Assembly: GCF_900177375.1 (NCBI RefSeq)
Contig: NZ_FWZU01000004.1
Location: forward strand, 372,001-436,000
Reading direction: 5' to 3'
Length of the DNA: 64,000 bases
From: Desulfovibrio gilichinskyi
Lineage (GTDB): Bacteria; Desulfobacterota; Desulfovibrionia; Desulfovibrionales; Desulfovibrionaceae
The translations under genes and the position numbers were made by a program. A model generated the notes under the pieces. That model was given only the letters and a program-made list of their open reading frames with translations, ran no database searches and was not told the origin of the DNA. Of the stretch, positions 24,043-31,918 are shown one piece after another (position 1 is the stretch's first letter; every line of letters begins with the position of its first letter).

Positions 24043-27000
24043 ATGAATATTTCACGGCGCGGCTTTATGAAGCTTGCCGGGATAGGCGTGGCAAGCATCA
24101 GTTTGAGCCAGATGGGGCTCGATCTTTCTCCGGTCAAGGCTTACGCCGCCGGACTTAAGATCGAAGGATCTCAGGAGTTTATCTCCATCTGTCCATTCTG
24201 CGCAGTCAGTTGCCATTTTATCGCTCATGTAAAAGACGGTAAAATTGTCAGCACCGAAGGTGACCCTGATTATCCGGTCAGTGAAGGCGCACTCTGCGCA
24301 AAAGGCGCAGCAATGCTGTCCATGCACAACAGCCATCACAGATTGCAGAAACCTAAATATCGCGCGCCTTACAGCGATAAATGGGAAGAAAAAGAATGGG
24401 ATTGGGTTATCGATCGCATTGCTAAAAACGTTAAGAAAACCCGTGACGCGGACTTCAAAACTCACAATGCTAAAGGGCAGGAAGTTAACCGCGTAGAATC
24501 CATCTTCCATCTCGGTTCCTCGCAGATGGATAACGAAGAGTGTGCATTAGTCCATCAGGGAGTGCGCGGTCTCGGCCTGGTGCATTTCGATCATCAGGCA
24601 AGGATCTGACACAGCGCAACAGTTGCGGCTCTGGCAGAGTCGTTCGGGCGCGGTGCGATGACAAACCATTGGTGCGATATTGAAAACGCAGATGCTATCA
24701 TGATTATCGGTAGTAACGCTGCGGAGCACCATCCTATCTCCTTTAAATGGGTCTTACGGGCCAAAGACAAAGGTGCCACTGTTATGCATGTGGACCCTAA
24801 ATTTTCCCGTACCTCCGCAAGAAGTGATTTTCATGTCCCTCTCCGTTCAGGAACGGATATCCCGTTTATGTGCGGTATGATCAATTATGTTCTTACCAAC
24901 AAGCTGTACTTTAAAGAGTACGTTACCAATTACACCAATGCTGCATTCATCGTAGGGAAAGATTACAAGTTCAAAGACGGACTATTCTCCGGCTACGATG
25001 CGAAAACACGCACATACGATAAATCTAAGTGGGCGTTTGAGCTTGACGATAAAGGTGTGCCGAAGCGCGATCTTACTTTGAAAGATCCCCGCTGTGTTTT
25101 CCAGATGCTTAAAAAGCATTACTCTCGCTATACTTTGGATAATGTTTCCAAAACAACCGGTGTCAGCGAAGATAATCTCCTAAAAGTCTGGAAGACTTTT
25201 GCCGCAACAGGTAAGAAAGATAAAGCCGGAACTATTATGTATGCACTGGGGTGGACTCAGCATACTGTCGGCGTGCAGAATATTCGCAGTAGTGCGATGC
25301 TTCAGCTCCTTCTTGGTAATATCGGTGTCGCGGGTGGCGGTATCAATGCTTTGCGCGGTGAACCGAATGTTCAGGGATCTACCGACCACTGCATTCTCTG
25401 GCATATCCTGCCGGGATATCTGCCTATGCCTAAAGCAAGCCTCTCGACCTTTGAAGATTATACCAAGGCAACAACGCCTGTAAGCAATGATCCTCAAAGT
25501 GCGAACTGGTGGCAGCATAAGCCTAAATATATGGCTAGCTTGCTCAAGTCATGGCGTGGCGATAATGCTACTGCCGAGAATGGTTTCGGCTACAAGATGC
25601 TGCCTAAAGCGGATGACGGTGAAGATTATTCCTACATCTACATTTTCGACCGGATGTACAAGGATCAAATCCGTGGCGGGTTTGTTTTTGGTACCAATCC
25701 GGCTCAAAGTGTGCCGAATTCCAATAAAGCCCGCAAGGGGCTGGATAATCTTGACTGGCTGGTTGTCGGTGAACTGCATCATACTGAAACATCTGACAAC
25801 TGGCATCGCCCGGGTGTCGATCCTCTGAAGAATAAGACCGAGGTCTTCCTTCTTCCTTCTGCTCAGCGCGCTGAAAAAGCCGGTTCCATCAGTAACAGCG
25901 GTCGCTGGCTGCTGTGGCACTATAAAGCATGCGAACCTATGGGACAGAGTAAGAGTATGGGGCAAATGTACGTGGAAATTATTAACCGCGTTCGTGACTT
26001 ATACAGTTCCAAGGATGGTGCATACCCTGATCCTATCCTGACTCTTGATTGGCCTTCTTACTATGATGCCGAAGATGTGGCTCAGAGAATTAACGGCAGA
26101 TTTACCAAAGACGTTGAATTCAAAGGAACGAAATATAAGAAAGGACAGCAGGTTCCTTCATTCGTTGCTCTTGGTGATGACGGTTCCACTTCCAGCATGA
26201 ACTGGCTCTATGCCGGCAGCTACACTGAAGAAGGTGGAAACAAGGCAAAACGGCGCAGTCTGGAACAGACTCCTATGCAGGCTAAGATCGGTTTATTCCC
26301 GAACTTCGCATGGTGTTGGCCTGTTAACCGCCGTATCCTTTATAACCGTGCATCTGTTGATGCAAACGGTAAGCCTTGGGCTCCTCAGAAAGCTGTTATT
26401 GAATGGAACGGAACGAAGTGGGAAGGTGATGTTCCTGACGGTGGCTGGCCGCCGAATGCAACTGGTAAGGGGCGTTATCCATTTATCATGCGTACGGAAG
26501 GACACGGACAATTATACGGAACAGGTCTTAAAGACGGCCCTATGCCTGATCATTATGAACCGGCAGAAACTCCGCTTAAGAGTCATCCATTCTCTAAACA
26601 GCTTAGCAGTCCATGTTATAAGAGTGTTAAGAGTGATATGGATAAGCTTGCAGAACCCGGGGATAAACGATTCCCTATAGTTCTGACTACTTATAGTATG
26701 ACAGAGCATTGGTGTGGTGGCGGTGAAACCCGTAATATTCCTCCGCTTCTGGAAGCTGAACCTCAGCTTTATGTGGAAATGAGTCCTGAACTTGCCAAAG
26801 AAAAGGGTATTGCCAACGGTGATGCTGTTATCGTGGAAAGTATTCGCGGCAAAGTTGAAGCGATTGCGATGGTAACTGTTCGTATGACTCCGTTTAAAAT
26901 CAAAGGCAGAATTATCCACGAAGTGGGTATGCCGTTCTGTTTTGGATGGACAACAAAAGGAGTAGGTGACGCAACTAACCGTCTGACTCCGGCTGTAGGT

Positions 27001-27081
27001 GATCCGAACACTACTATTCCTGAGTATAAGGCCTCTCTTGTGAATGTTCGCAAAGCGAAAAAAGTCACAGAGCTTGTGTAA
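24043..27081 (+). CDS. fdhA: formate dehydrogenase catalytic subunit, selenocysteine at residue 189
   Basis: 1012 residues if UGA 24607-24609 is read as selenocysteine. The frame continues in phase past UGA into SATVAALAESFGRGAMTNH, so this is one gene. The N-terminus carries a twin-arginine signal (SRRGFMKLAGIG), so the enzyme is exported. The [4Fe-4S] ligands are C50, C53, C57 and C85. Sec189-H190 is the expected active-site pair at the Mo or W bis-MGD cofactor. Length and the FdhB partner match the periplasmic dimeric or trimeric Desulfovibrio enzymes that oxidise formate or reduce CO2. AGGAGG precedes the start. Confidence 0.96.
24607..24642 (+). promoter_or_regulatory. UGA selenocysteine codon and candidate SECIS hairpin
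   Basis: After the UGA codon, CGGCTCT (24626-24632) and AGAGTCG (24636-24642) form a seven-pair stem with one G-U and a GGC loop. It is about 17 bases downstream of UGA, within the coding sequence, where bacterial SECIS elements that bind SelB lie. Fine structure was judged by eye. Confidence 0.75.
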
Positions 27082-27128
27082 TTCGCAACTAAGCCGGGTC
27101 AGCAGACCCGTCCGATATGGAGTAAAAA

Positions 27129-27869
27129 ATGCCTAAAGCATTCTTTGTCGATACATCGAGATGTACGGCTTGTCGCGGTTGCCAGATAGCCTGTAAGGAA
27201 TGGCACGATCTACCTGCGACAGAAACAAAACAACGCGGTTCGCATCAGAATCCACCTGAGCTGAACGCTTCTACTTATAAACTGGTTCGTTTTAGCGAGC
27301 ATCGTATCGATGGCAAAGTCGAGTGGTTTTTCTTCCCCGAACAATGCCGTCATTGCCTTGATGCTCCTTGTAAAGAAATTGCCGATGGTTATGTGGAAGG
27401 TGCGGTAGTTCAGGATAAGAAAACAGGTGCAATTATATACACTGATCTTAGCAAGCAATTGAGTGAAGCACAGTGCGACGAAATCACCGAAGCTTGTCCT
27501 TACAATGTCCCGCGCCGTAATTCCGGCACTGGAATGATGATGAAGTGTGATATGTGTATTGATCGTCAACAGGCAGGTCTTATACCTATGTGTGTAAAGA
27601 CTTGTCCTACCGGAACAATGAACTTCGGTGATCGTGAAGAGATGCTCGCATTGGCGGAGAAAACTCTTGTGAAAGTAAAAAAAGACTACCCGAGAGCCTC
27701 AATTGTTGATGCGGACGATGTTAACGTGATCTATCTGGTCATGGATAAGCCGGAACTCTACTATGAGTTTGTGACGGCTGATAATTCAGACACAGGAGTC
27801 GGTAAGGGCATGACCCGCAAGAATTTTCTTGCAGGTCTGACAAAACCGGCAAAGCGTATCTTCGGATAG
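27129..27869 (+). CDS. fdhB: formate dehydrogenase iron-sulfur subunit
   Basis: 246 residues with four cysteine groups for [4Fe-4S] clusters: CTACRGCQIACKEWH near residue 13, CRHCLDAPCKEI near 74, CDEITEACPYNVPRR near 116, and CDMCIDRQQAG with MCVKTCPTG near 140-160. It passes electrons from FdhA, probably to periplasmic cytochrome c3, since no membrane cytochrome subunit follows. It has no signal peptide, so it is presumably co-exported with FdhA through Tat. It begins 47 bases after fdhA. Confidence 0.94.
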   Translation: MPKAFFVDTSRCTACRGCQIACKEWHDLPATETKQRGSHQNPPELNASTYKLVRFSEHRIDGKVEWFFFPEQCRHCLDAPCKEIADGYVEGAVVQDKKTGAIIYTDLSKQLSEAQCDEITEACPYNVPRRNSGTGMMMKCDMCIDRQQAGLIPMCVKTCPTGTMNFGDREEMLALAEKTLVKVKKDYPRASIVDADDVNVIYLVMDKPELYYEFVTADNSDTGVGKGMTRKNFLAGLTKPAKRIFG

Positions 27870-27883
27870 TTGTCTTTATAACC

Positions 27884-27913
27884 CGAGACCCGGATTTATC
27901 CGGGTCTCGTTTT
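27884..27913 (+). terminator. terminator between fdhB and fdhE
   Basis: Perfect 11-bp arms CGAGACCCGGA (27884-27894) and TCCGGGTCTCG (27899-27909) with a four-base loop and TTTT. It probably reduces fdhE transcription relative to fdhAB. Confidence 0.88.
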
Positions 27914-27932
27914 AAAGCAGGACCAGATTCCC

Positions 27933-28856
27933 ATGAAAAAAAATCAATCCACTCCATCCAATAAGCATGATGTTCGAACAGGGCTCCTTGCTTTACGTGA
28001 ACAGACTCCCGCTTTGAAAAATATTTTTGATGCCTTCGGTCCGATTGCGATGGCACAGGAAGATGGATGTAAGTTAATAGAAAAATGGAATAATTTCACC
28101 ATCCCGGAAGCAGATGCTTTGCGCTTTGAGCAGGGGGTACCCCTTTTTTCAGATATGGATATGCCTAACTTTGAAGATTACTATGCAGACGTTTTTTGGG
28201 CGACCAGCGTTGCTGTGGCGGAAGGAATGCCTGCGCTTGCTGAAAGAGTAAGTATGATCAGAGCTGACTTGCAAGGCCGTGCCGATATGAATGAGCTTGC
28301 AAAAGCTGTGTGGGAAGAAGATAACGAAATAATTGAAAGTGTCGCGAAAAAATCAAATCTTGATGGCTCAGTTTTGTTGATGCTGGCATCGCTTGCAATA
28401 AAACCTTTCATGACCCGCCTGAAGGATGAAGCCATAGCCAAGATTGAAAAAATGCAGTGGAGCAAGGGGTATTGCCCTATATGCGGATCTTTTCCAGATA
28501 TTGCACTTCTTAAGAAGCAGCTGACGGAGAATGCCGAGTATATGGCCGGACATGGCGGTCAACGCTGGATGCATTGTTCCTGCTGTGATCACCAGTGGCG
28601 CATTAAACGAAATATTTGCCCATGGTGTGAAAGTGAGGATTATTCGAAACTAAGGTACCTACAATCCGATGAGCGCAAAACAGAGCGTGTTGATATTTGT
28701 GATAATTGCAAACATTATTTTGTAACTATTGATACTCGCGAGCTTTCCGAAATGCCGGATGCCCGGATAGCACCGCTTGGGCTGGTTTATTTGGATATTA
28801 AAGCACAGGAAGAAAATTTCACACCTATGGCTCAAACGCCTTGGAATGTACTTTGA
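27933..28856 (+). CDS. fdhE: formate dehydrogenase accessory protein FdhE
   Basis: 307 residues with the FdhE rubredoxin-like cysteine pairs: CPICGSFP near residue 183, CSCCDHQWR near 212, CPWCESED near 227 and CDNCKHYF near 252. FdhE is a cytoplasmic chaperone needed for maturation of exported formate dehydrogenases. Its place directly after fdhAB supports dedicated use for this enzyme. Confidence 0.93.
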   Translation: MKKNQSTPSNKHDVRTGLLALREQTPALKNIFDAFGPIAMAQEDGCKLIEKWNNFTIPEADALRFEQGVPLFSDMDMPNFEDYYADVFWATSVAVAEGMPALAERVSMIRADLQGRADMNELAKAVWEEDNEIIESVAKKSNLDGSVLLMLASLAIKPFMTRLKDEAIAKIEKMQWSKGYCPICGSFPDIALLKKQLTENAEYMAGHGGQRWMHCSCCDHQWRIKRNICPWCESEDYSKLRYLQSDERKTERVDICDNCKHYFVTIDTRELSEMPDARIAPLGLVYLDIKAQEENFTPMAQTPWNVL

Positions 28857-28943
28857 CCAATTCTTTCTAATAAGTAATGGTTTATATAACAGTCTGAACA
28901 ATAGCAGTGTTGTAGAAAAGTACAGATCACAATGCAGCAAGGC

Positions 28944-28970
28944 TTGACCGTGACTAATTCCCAGTATATT
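28944..28970 (+). promoter_or_regulatory. possible tRNA-Thr promoter
   Basis: TTGACC (28944-28949) and TATATT (28965-28970) lie 17 bases before the tRNA. The 15-base spacing is shorter than ideal. Confidence 0.35.
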
Positions 28971-28987
28971 CAGTTTTTCAAATGAGT

Positions 28988-29063
<76 letters not shown>

Positions 29064-29073
29064 TAAGCAAATC

Positions 29074-29106
29074 AAGGGTTTACATGTAAAGTGTAAGCCC
29101 TTTTGT
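29074..29106 (+). terminator. terminator for tRNA-Thr supplied by the element
   Basis: Arms AAGGGTTTACA (29074-29084) and TGTAAGCCCTT (29092-29102) pair with one G-U, then a T-rich run. The native tRNA terminator was displaced to 38077 by the insertion. Confidence 0.75.
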
Positions 29107-29126
29107 TTTATCTAAAATATAGTTTA

Positions 29127-29144
29127 TCCCCATTTTTGTCCCCA
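29127..29144 (+). repeat. arm-type repeat, left copy (18 bp)
   Basis: TCCCCATTTTTGTCCCCA, identical to 37883-37900 in the same orientation. Each copy holds two TCCCCA units 12 bases apart. Placement inside both ends fits integrase arm or excisionase sites. Confidence 0.65.
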
Positions 29145-29524
29145 TTATTGTCCTTTGTTACTCGTTTGTGCTTCTTCATATACTCCCGAAATAGATGTTT
29201 TATCTGTAACTACAAAGAACAGATAATAACTGTCGCAGAAATCATGTCTTAATTCCTTTATTCATTTTTAAAGACGTAAAAATAATTTGTTAAAATAATG
29301 CAAGCTTTGTTTTAATTGAACTTATTGTTTTAAACTTAAAAGTATGTTTAAGGTGTTCCCACTAATGCATGGCAGGGGCATTTGGGTAAATCAAAAGTCT
29401 TAGATGTACTAAAAAGAATATTGCAATTGTTCACATCTTAAAGATTTTTGTTTCGCCTCAATTGTTAAAAACATCCCTTAATAACAGAGAAGTCACGTTA
29501 AGGGATTTAGCGAAAGGAAATAGT
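29145..29524. other. non-coding left arm of the element
   Basis: 380 AT-rich bases before the AlpA-like gene. I see no gene remnant. It must hold the promoter for the AlpA/Rep genes, but no convincing -35/-10 pair stands out. Confidence 0.5.
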
Positions 29525-29776
29525 ATGGTAAAAGTTCAAACCTCTCTTATTGATTTAGCAGAAAAATTACCTCCCATTATCAGCCGTAGTCATGTTGAAA
29601 GGTTTCTTGGTGGGATTATATCCTCTAAGAGTCTTGCCAATCTGGACAGCCTTGGTGAAGGGCCTCCCCGAGTGAAAGTAAGTGGTAGAGTTGCCTATCG
29701 AACCGAAGAACTACTTTCATGGTTGAGTGCAAGAAGTTTTGCCATTGAAAAGGGGGAAGGCCATGTCTCAAGGTAA
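29525..29776 (+). CDS. AlpA/excisionase-like DNA-binding protein
   Basis: 83 residues from ATG 29525, which has AAAGGAA upstream; an upstream in-frame TTG at 29462 has no ribosome site. SRSHVERFLGGIISSKSLANLD is a MerR-like helix-turn-helix and PPRVKVSGRVAYRTEELLSWL is the wing and following helix typical of excisionase/AlpA proteins. Such proteins steer integrase toward excision or regulate element genes. It overlaps the next gene by 14 bases. Confidence 0.72.
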   Translation: MVKVQTSLIDLAEKLPPIISRSHVERFLGGIISSKSLANLDSLGEGPPRVKVSGRVAYRTEELLSWLSARSFAIEKGEGHVSR

Positions 29777-30743
29777 GCTTAAATTGGTCGGTGCAAATGG
29801 CGGTGCTAACGCCTCGTCAACCGTTAATGCTGCTGCAATTGCCGCGGCGAATCGCGGCGCGGTTGACGGAGCAAATAGAGTCTCTCTGAAATCTGTTTTT
29901 ACTAGCCTCACCAAAAATATGAATGCGGTCCTTTCTTTTCTGATCAGGGAATACGGTATTGGGTCATGCTTCAAAGTAAGGTGTATTGATATTCATTACG
30001 CAACAGGTGTTAGTGTTGATACTGTGCAGAGAATATTAACAAAATTTGCGTATGAAGGGTTCCTGACGAAAAGGAAAATTCGGGACGGACGTTTTCAAGG
30101 GCTTGAGATTAACTTGAAGCCAATTTGCAACCATTATCAGAATTATATTTTGAATGAGGCGTCAGTTGCACTCGCAACCGTTACGGGTTTCCAGTCTAGT
30201 ATAGTAAGTAGTTTTAATAAATCTACTTACTCTGAAGAGGCTTTGAAAATTCTCGCAGTGACTGATGAAGAAATTAAAAGCAAATATCCTTCTGTTGCAG
30301 GAATTGGATTTGGAACTGACCAACTGCGACAAATTGTCGATAAAAGAGACAAGTACGGCGAGCATCTTAACATGCTGCTGATGTCTTTAGAGTATGTTAA
30401 TTATGAAATTGAAAATGGGGGATTCAAAGATAGTAAGGGTAAGCCTGTTGAAAAGACCCTTGGTTATATCTTTCAAGTCCTTTTACGCGCGGGGAGGCTA
30501 AGTAAGCCTGAAGGGTTCAAAACAGCTGAAGAGCAAGCTGCTGATGAAGTTGAAGAGCAATTGAGAGCCGTTAAAGAGGCAAAGAAGCGGAAAATTGATG
30601 CCTTATATGAAATCTGGCTGCATGATCTTTCAGACGAGGAGAGAGAAGCAATACTTCAAAAAACCAACACGCCTTCCACAAGATACTTACGGCACTATTG
30701 GGATACGAACATTTATGGGCAGAAAGGAGGTGGTAATGACTGA
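29763..30743 (+). CDS. winged-helix protein, candidate replication initiator
   Basis: 326 residues from ATG 29763, with GGGGGAAGG upstream. An alanine/asparagine-rich N-terminus (about 40 residues) is followed by a winged-helix-like region: VLSFLIREYGIG, IHYATGVSVDTVQRILTKFA, YEGFLTKRKIRDGRFQGLEI. The C-terminal half has a charged helical stretch (AEEQAADEVEEQLRAVKEAK). I do not recognise a named family. The role in replication is inferred from the iteron array about 400 bp downstream. Confidence 0.6.
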   Translation: MSQGKLKLVGANGGANASSTVNAAAIAAANRGAVDGANRVSLKSVFTSLTKNMNAVLSFLIREYGIGSCFKVRCIDIHYATGVSVDTVQRILTKFAYEGFLTKRKIRDGRFQGLEINLKPICNHYQNYILNEASVALATVTGFQSSIVSSFNKSTYSEEALKILAVTDEEIKSKYPSVAGIGFGTDQLRQIVDKRDKYGEHLNMLLMSLEYVNYEIENGGFKDSKGKPVEKTLGYIFQVLLRAGRLSKPEGFKTAEEQAADEVEEQLRAVKEAKKRKIDALYEIWLHDLSDEEREAILQKTNTPSTRYLRHYWDTNIYGQKGGGND

Positions 30744-31083
30744 GCGTAAAAGTATTACCATTTTCGTAGATCTGCCGGAACATCTACGCGACAAAGAGAT
30801 GATCGCGGAGTCCAGCGGGGCAATGTATTATCTTTTTGAAAAAATACCTAATCTTCCGAAGGTTCCAGATTATCTGGATAAGGATTTGAAGACCACGCGC
30901 ATCAAACTAAGTCCAGCAGCGCAAAGATATTATGCACTCCTGCGGCTAGATTTTGAAAGCGATCGGCATTTATTCATAACCGCGTATACCCTCCTTTCAA
31001 GTAAGCATAAATATTGGTGGAGAATCGAACTCGATAAATACTATCGTTGGAAGAAATGTTATTCGGAGGAAGAAATGCTCTAG
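30736..31083 (+). CDS. hypothetical element protein
   Basis: 115 residues from ATG 30736 with AAAGGAGG upstream, overlapping the previous gene by eight bases, so co-translated with it. Basic and aromatic, with KYWWRIELDKYYRWKKCYSEEE at the C-terminus. No family recognised. Tight coupling to the Rep-like gene suggests a replication or control role. Confidence 0.7.
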   Translation: MTERKSITIFVDLPEHLRDKEMIAESSGAMYYLFEKIPNLPKVPDYLDKDLKTTRIKLSPAAQRYYALLRLDFESDRHLFITAYTLLSSKHKYWWRIELDKYYRWKKCYSEEEML

Positions 31084-31092
31084 CTGGTAGTC

Positions 31093-31128
31093 AAAAAGGA
31101 GTGCTGATTCTTTCAGTGCTCCTTTTTT
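31093..31128 (+). terminator. terminator after the Rep-like operon
   Basis: AAAAAGGAG ... CTCCTTTTTT with an inner CTGA/TCAG pairing and a T run ending at 31128, ten bases after the stop codon. Confidence 0.75.
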
Positions 31129-31157
31129 GTGATTATGCCTATTTTCTATAATTAAAA

Positions 31158-31272
31158 GGCCCCTACGGGTATAGAAGATGTCCCCACGCCCTAAAACAGG
31201 CCCCCTACACCGAAAATTAAGGCCCCTACAGCATAAAATGATGTCCCTACAGCGATATGAGCTGTCCCTACG
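31158..31272 (+). repeat. iteron array, six copies at about 21 bp
   Basis: Six related units start at 31158, 31179, 31199, 31221, 31242 and 31263, a spacing of 20-22 bp. Each begins GGCCCCTAC or TGTCCCTAC (variants GGCCCCCTAC, TGTCCCCAC). The period of two helical turns places all units on one face of the DNA, as in plasmid iterons bound by Rep. It is followed by AT-rich DNA, and is probably the replication origin of the element in circular form. Confidence 0.72.
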
Positions 31273-31425
31273 TTTTGAGCACTTATGAATATCTATCGGT
31301 TTAAGTTAATTATATTAGAGTGTTATTGTTTGAGTGGTCTGGGTAAATGTTGAGAACTGTGGTTTTTCAAAAATTAAGTGGTTTTTTATATATAAAAATA
31401 GGGGAAAAAGTAGGAGGCAGGATAC

Positions 31426-31526
31426 GCATTTTGTCAGACAAAATGCCTCAGCTTCGCTTTCGCCTGTCTCGATTGCATCGAGATGGACTCAACCCCGAGG
31501 GTTTCGTCTAAGCTTTCCCTAAAGGG
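31426..31526 (+). other. oriT-like series of inverted repeats upstream of mobC
   Basis: Three perfect inverted repeats in about 80 bp: GCATTTTGTC-A-GACAAAATGC (31426-31446), TCTCGAT-TGC-ATCGAGA (31467-31483) and AACCC-CGA-GGGTT (31491-31503). A weaker CCCT-AA-AGGG follows at 31517-31526. Hairpins just upstream of mobC are the usual layout of a mobilisable oriT. The nick site cannot be told by eye. Confidence 0.6.
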
Positions 31527-31552
31527 CCCCTGCTAAGAAAAAGGAGTAAGAA

Positions 31553-31918
31553 ATGAAGGATGAGAGAATCATATTCAGATTAGATTCAAAGCTGTCTGAA
31601 CAGCTTAAGAAAAGAGCCAAAAAAGAGAAGACCACTATATCTCAACTTGTGAGAGATATGGTTCGATACAATTTACAAGGGATAAGTCCCGTTGCACAGA
31701 AGGCTCTCACAGAAAGACATACTCAAATTATGCAGTGGATGCAGGAGAGTAGTCGAATAGGTGGTAACTTGAATCAAATTAGCTACGTTCTAAACGAGTC
31801 AGGCAAGCTTGATAGAGATGGTCTTGCAAAAAGTCATGAAGAGCTTCGAAAGCTGTTTTGTGAGACGATTAAGCGTATGCAGGGTGTTGGGTTGGAGATT
31901 CGGGGTGCCTTACTTTAA
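31553..31918 (+). CDS. mobC: MobC-like mobilisation accessory protein
   Basis: 121 residues preceded by AAGGAG. The N-terminal RIIFRLDSKLSEQLKKRAKK with TISQLVRDMVRYNL is a ribbon-helix-helix DNA-binding unit. The C-terminal SSRIGGNLNQISYVLNESGK matches the MobC signature of relaxosome proteins that help melt oriT. No relaxase follows: the next gene is on the opposite strand and overlaps by nine bases. Confidence 0.82.
   Translation: MKDERIIFRLDSKLSEQLKKRAKKEKTTISQLVRDMVRYNLQGISPVAQKALTERHTQIMQWMQESSRIGGNLNQISYVLNESGKLDRDGLAKSHEELRKLFCETIKRMQGVGLEIRGALL

Noticed and set aside
24043-24609. A short truncated formate dehydrogenase ending at TGA 24609
   Set aside because: The frame continues in phase, UGA falls at the active-site selenocysteine position and a hairpin follows, so it is recoding rather than a stop.
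31158-31272. A CRISPR array
   Set aside because: The repeated unit is only about 10 bp with a 21-bp period, no spacers of 30 bp or more, and no cas genes.
31334-31522. A 62-residue reading frame on the plus strand
   Set aside because: It runs through the oriT-like hairpins and has no ribosome site or recognisable protein features.
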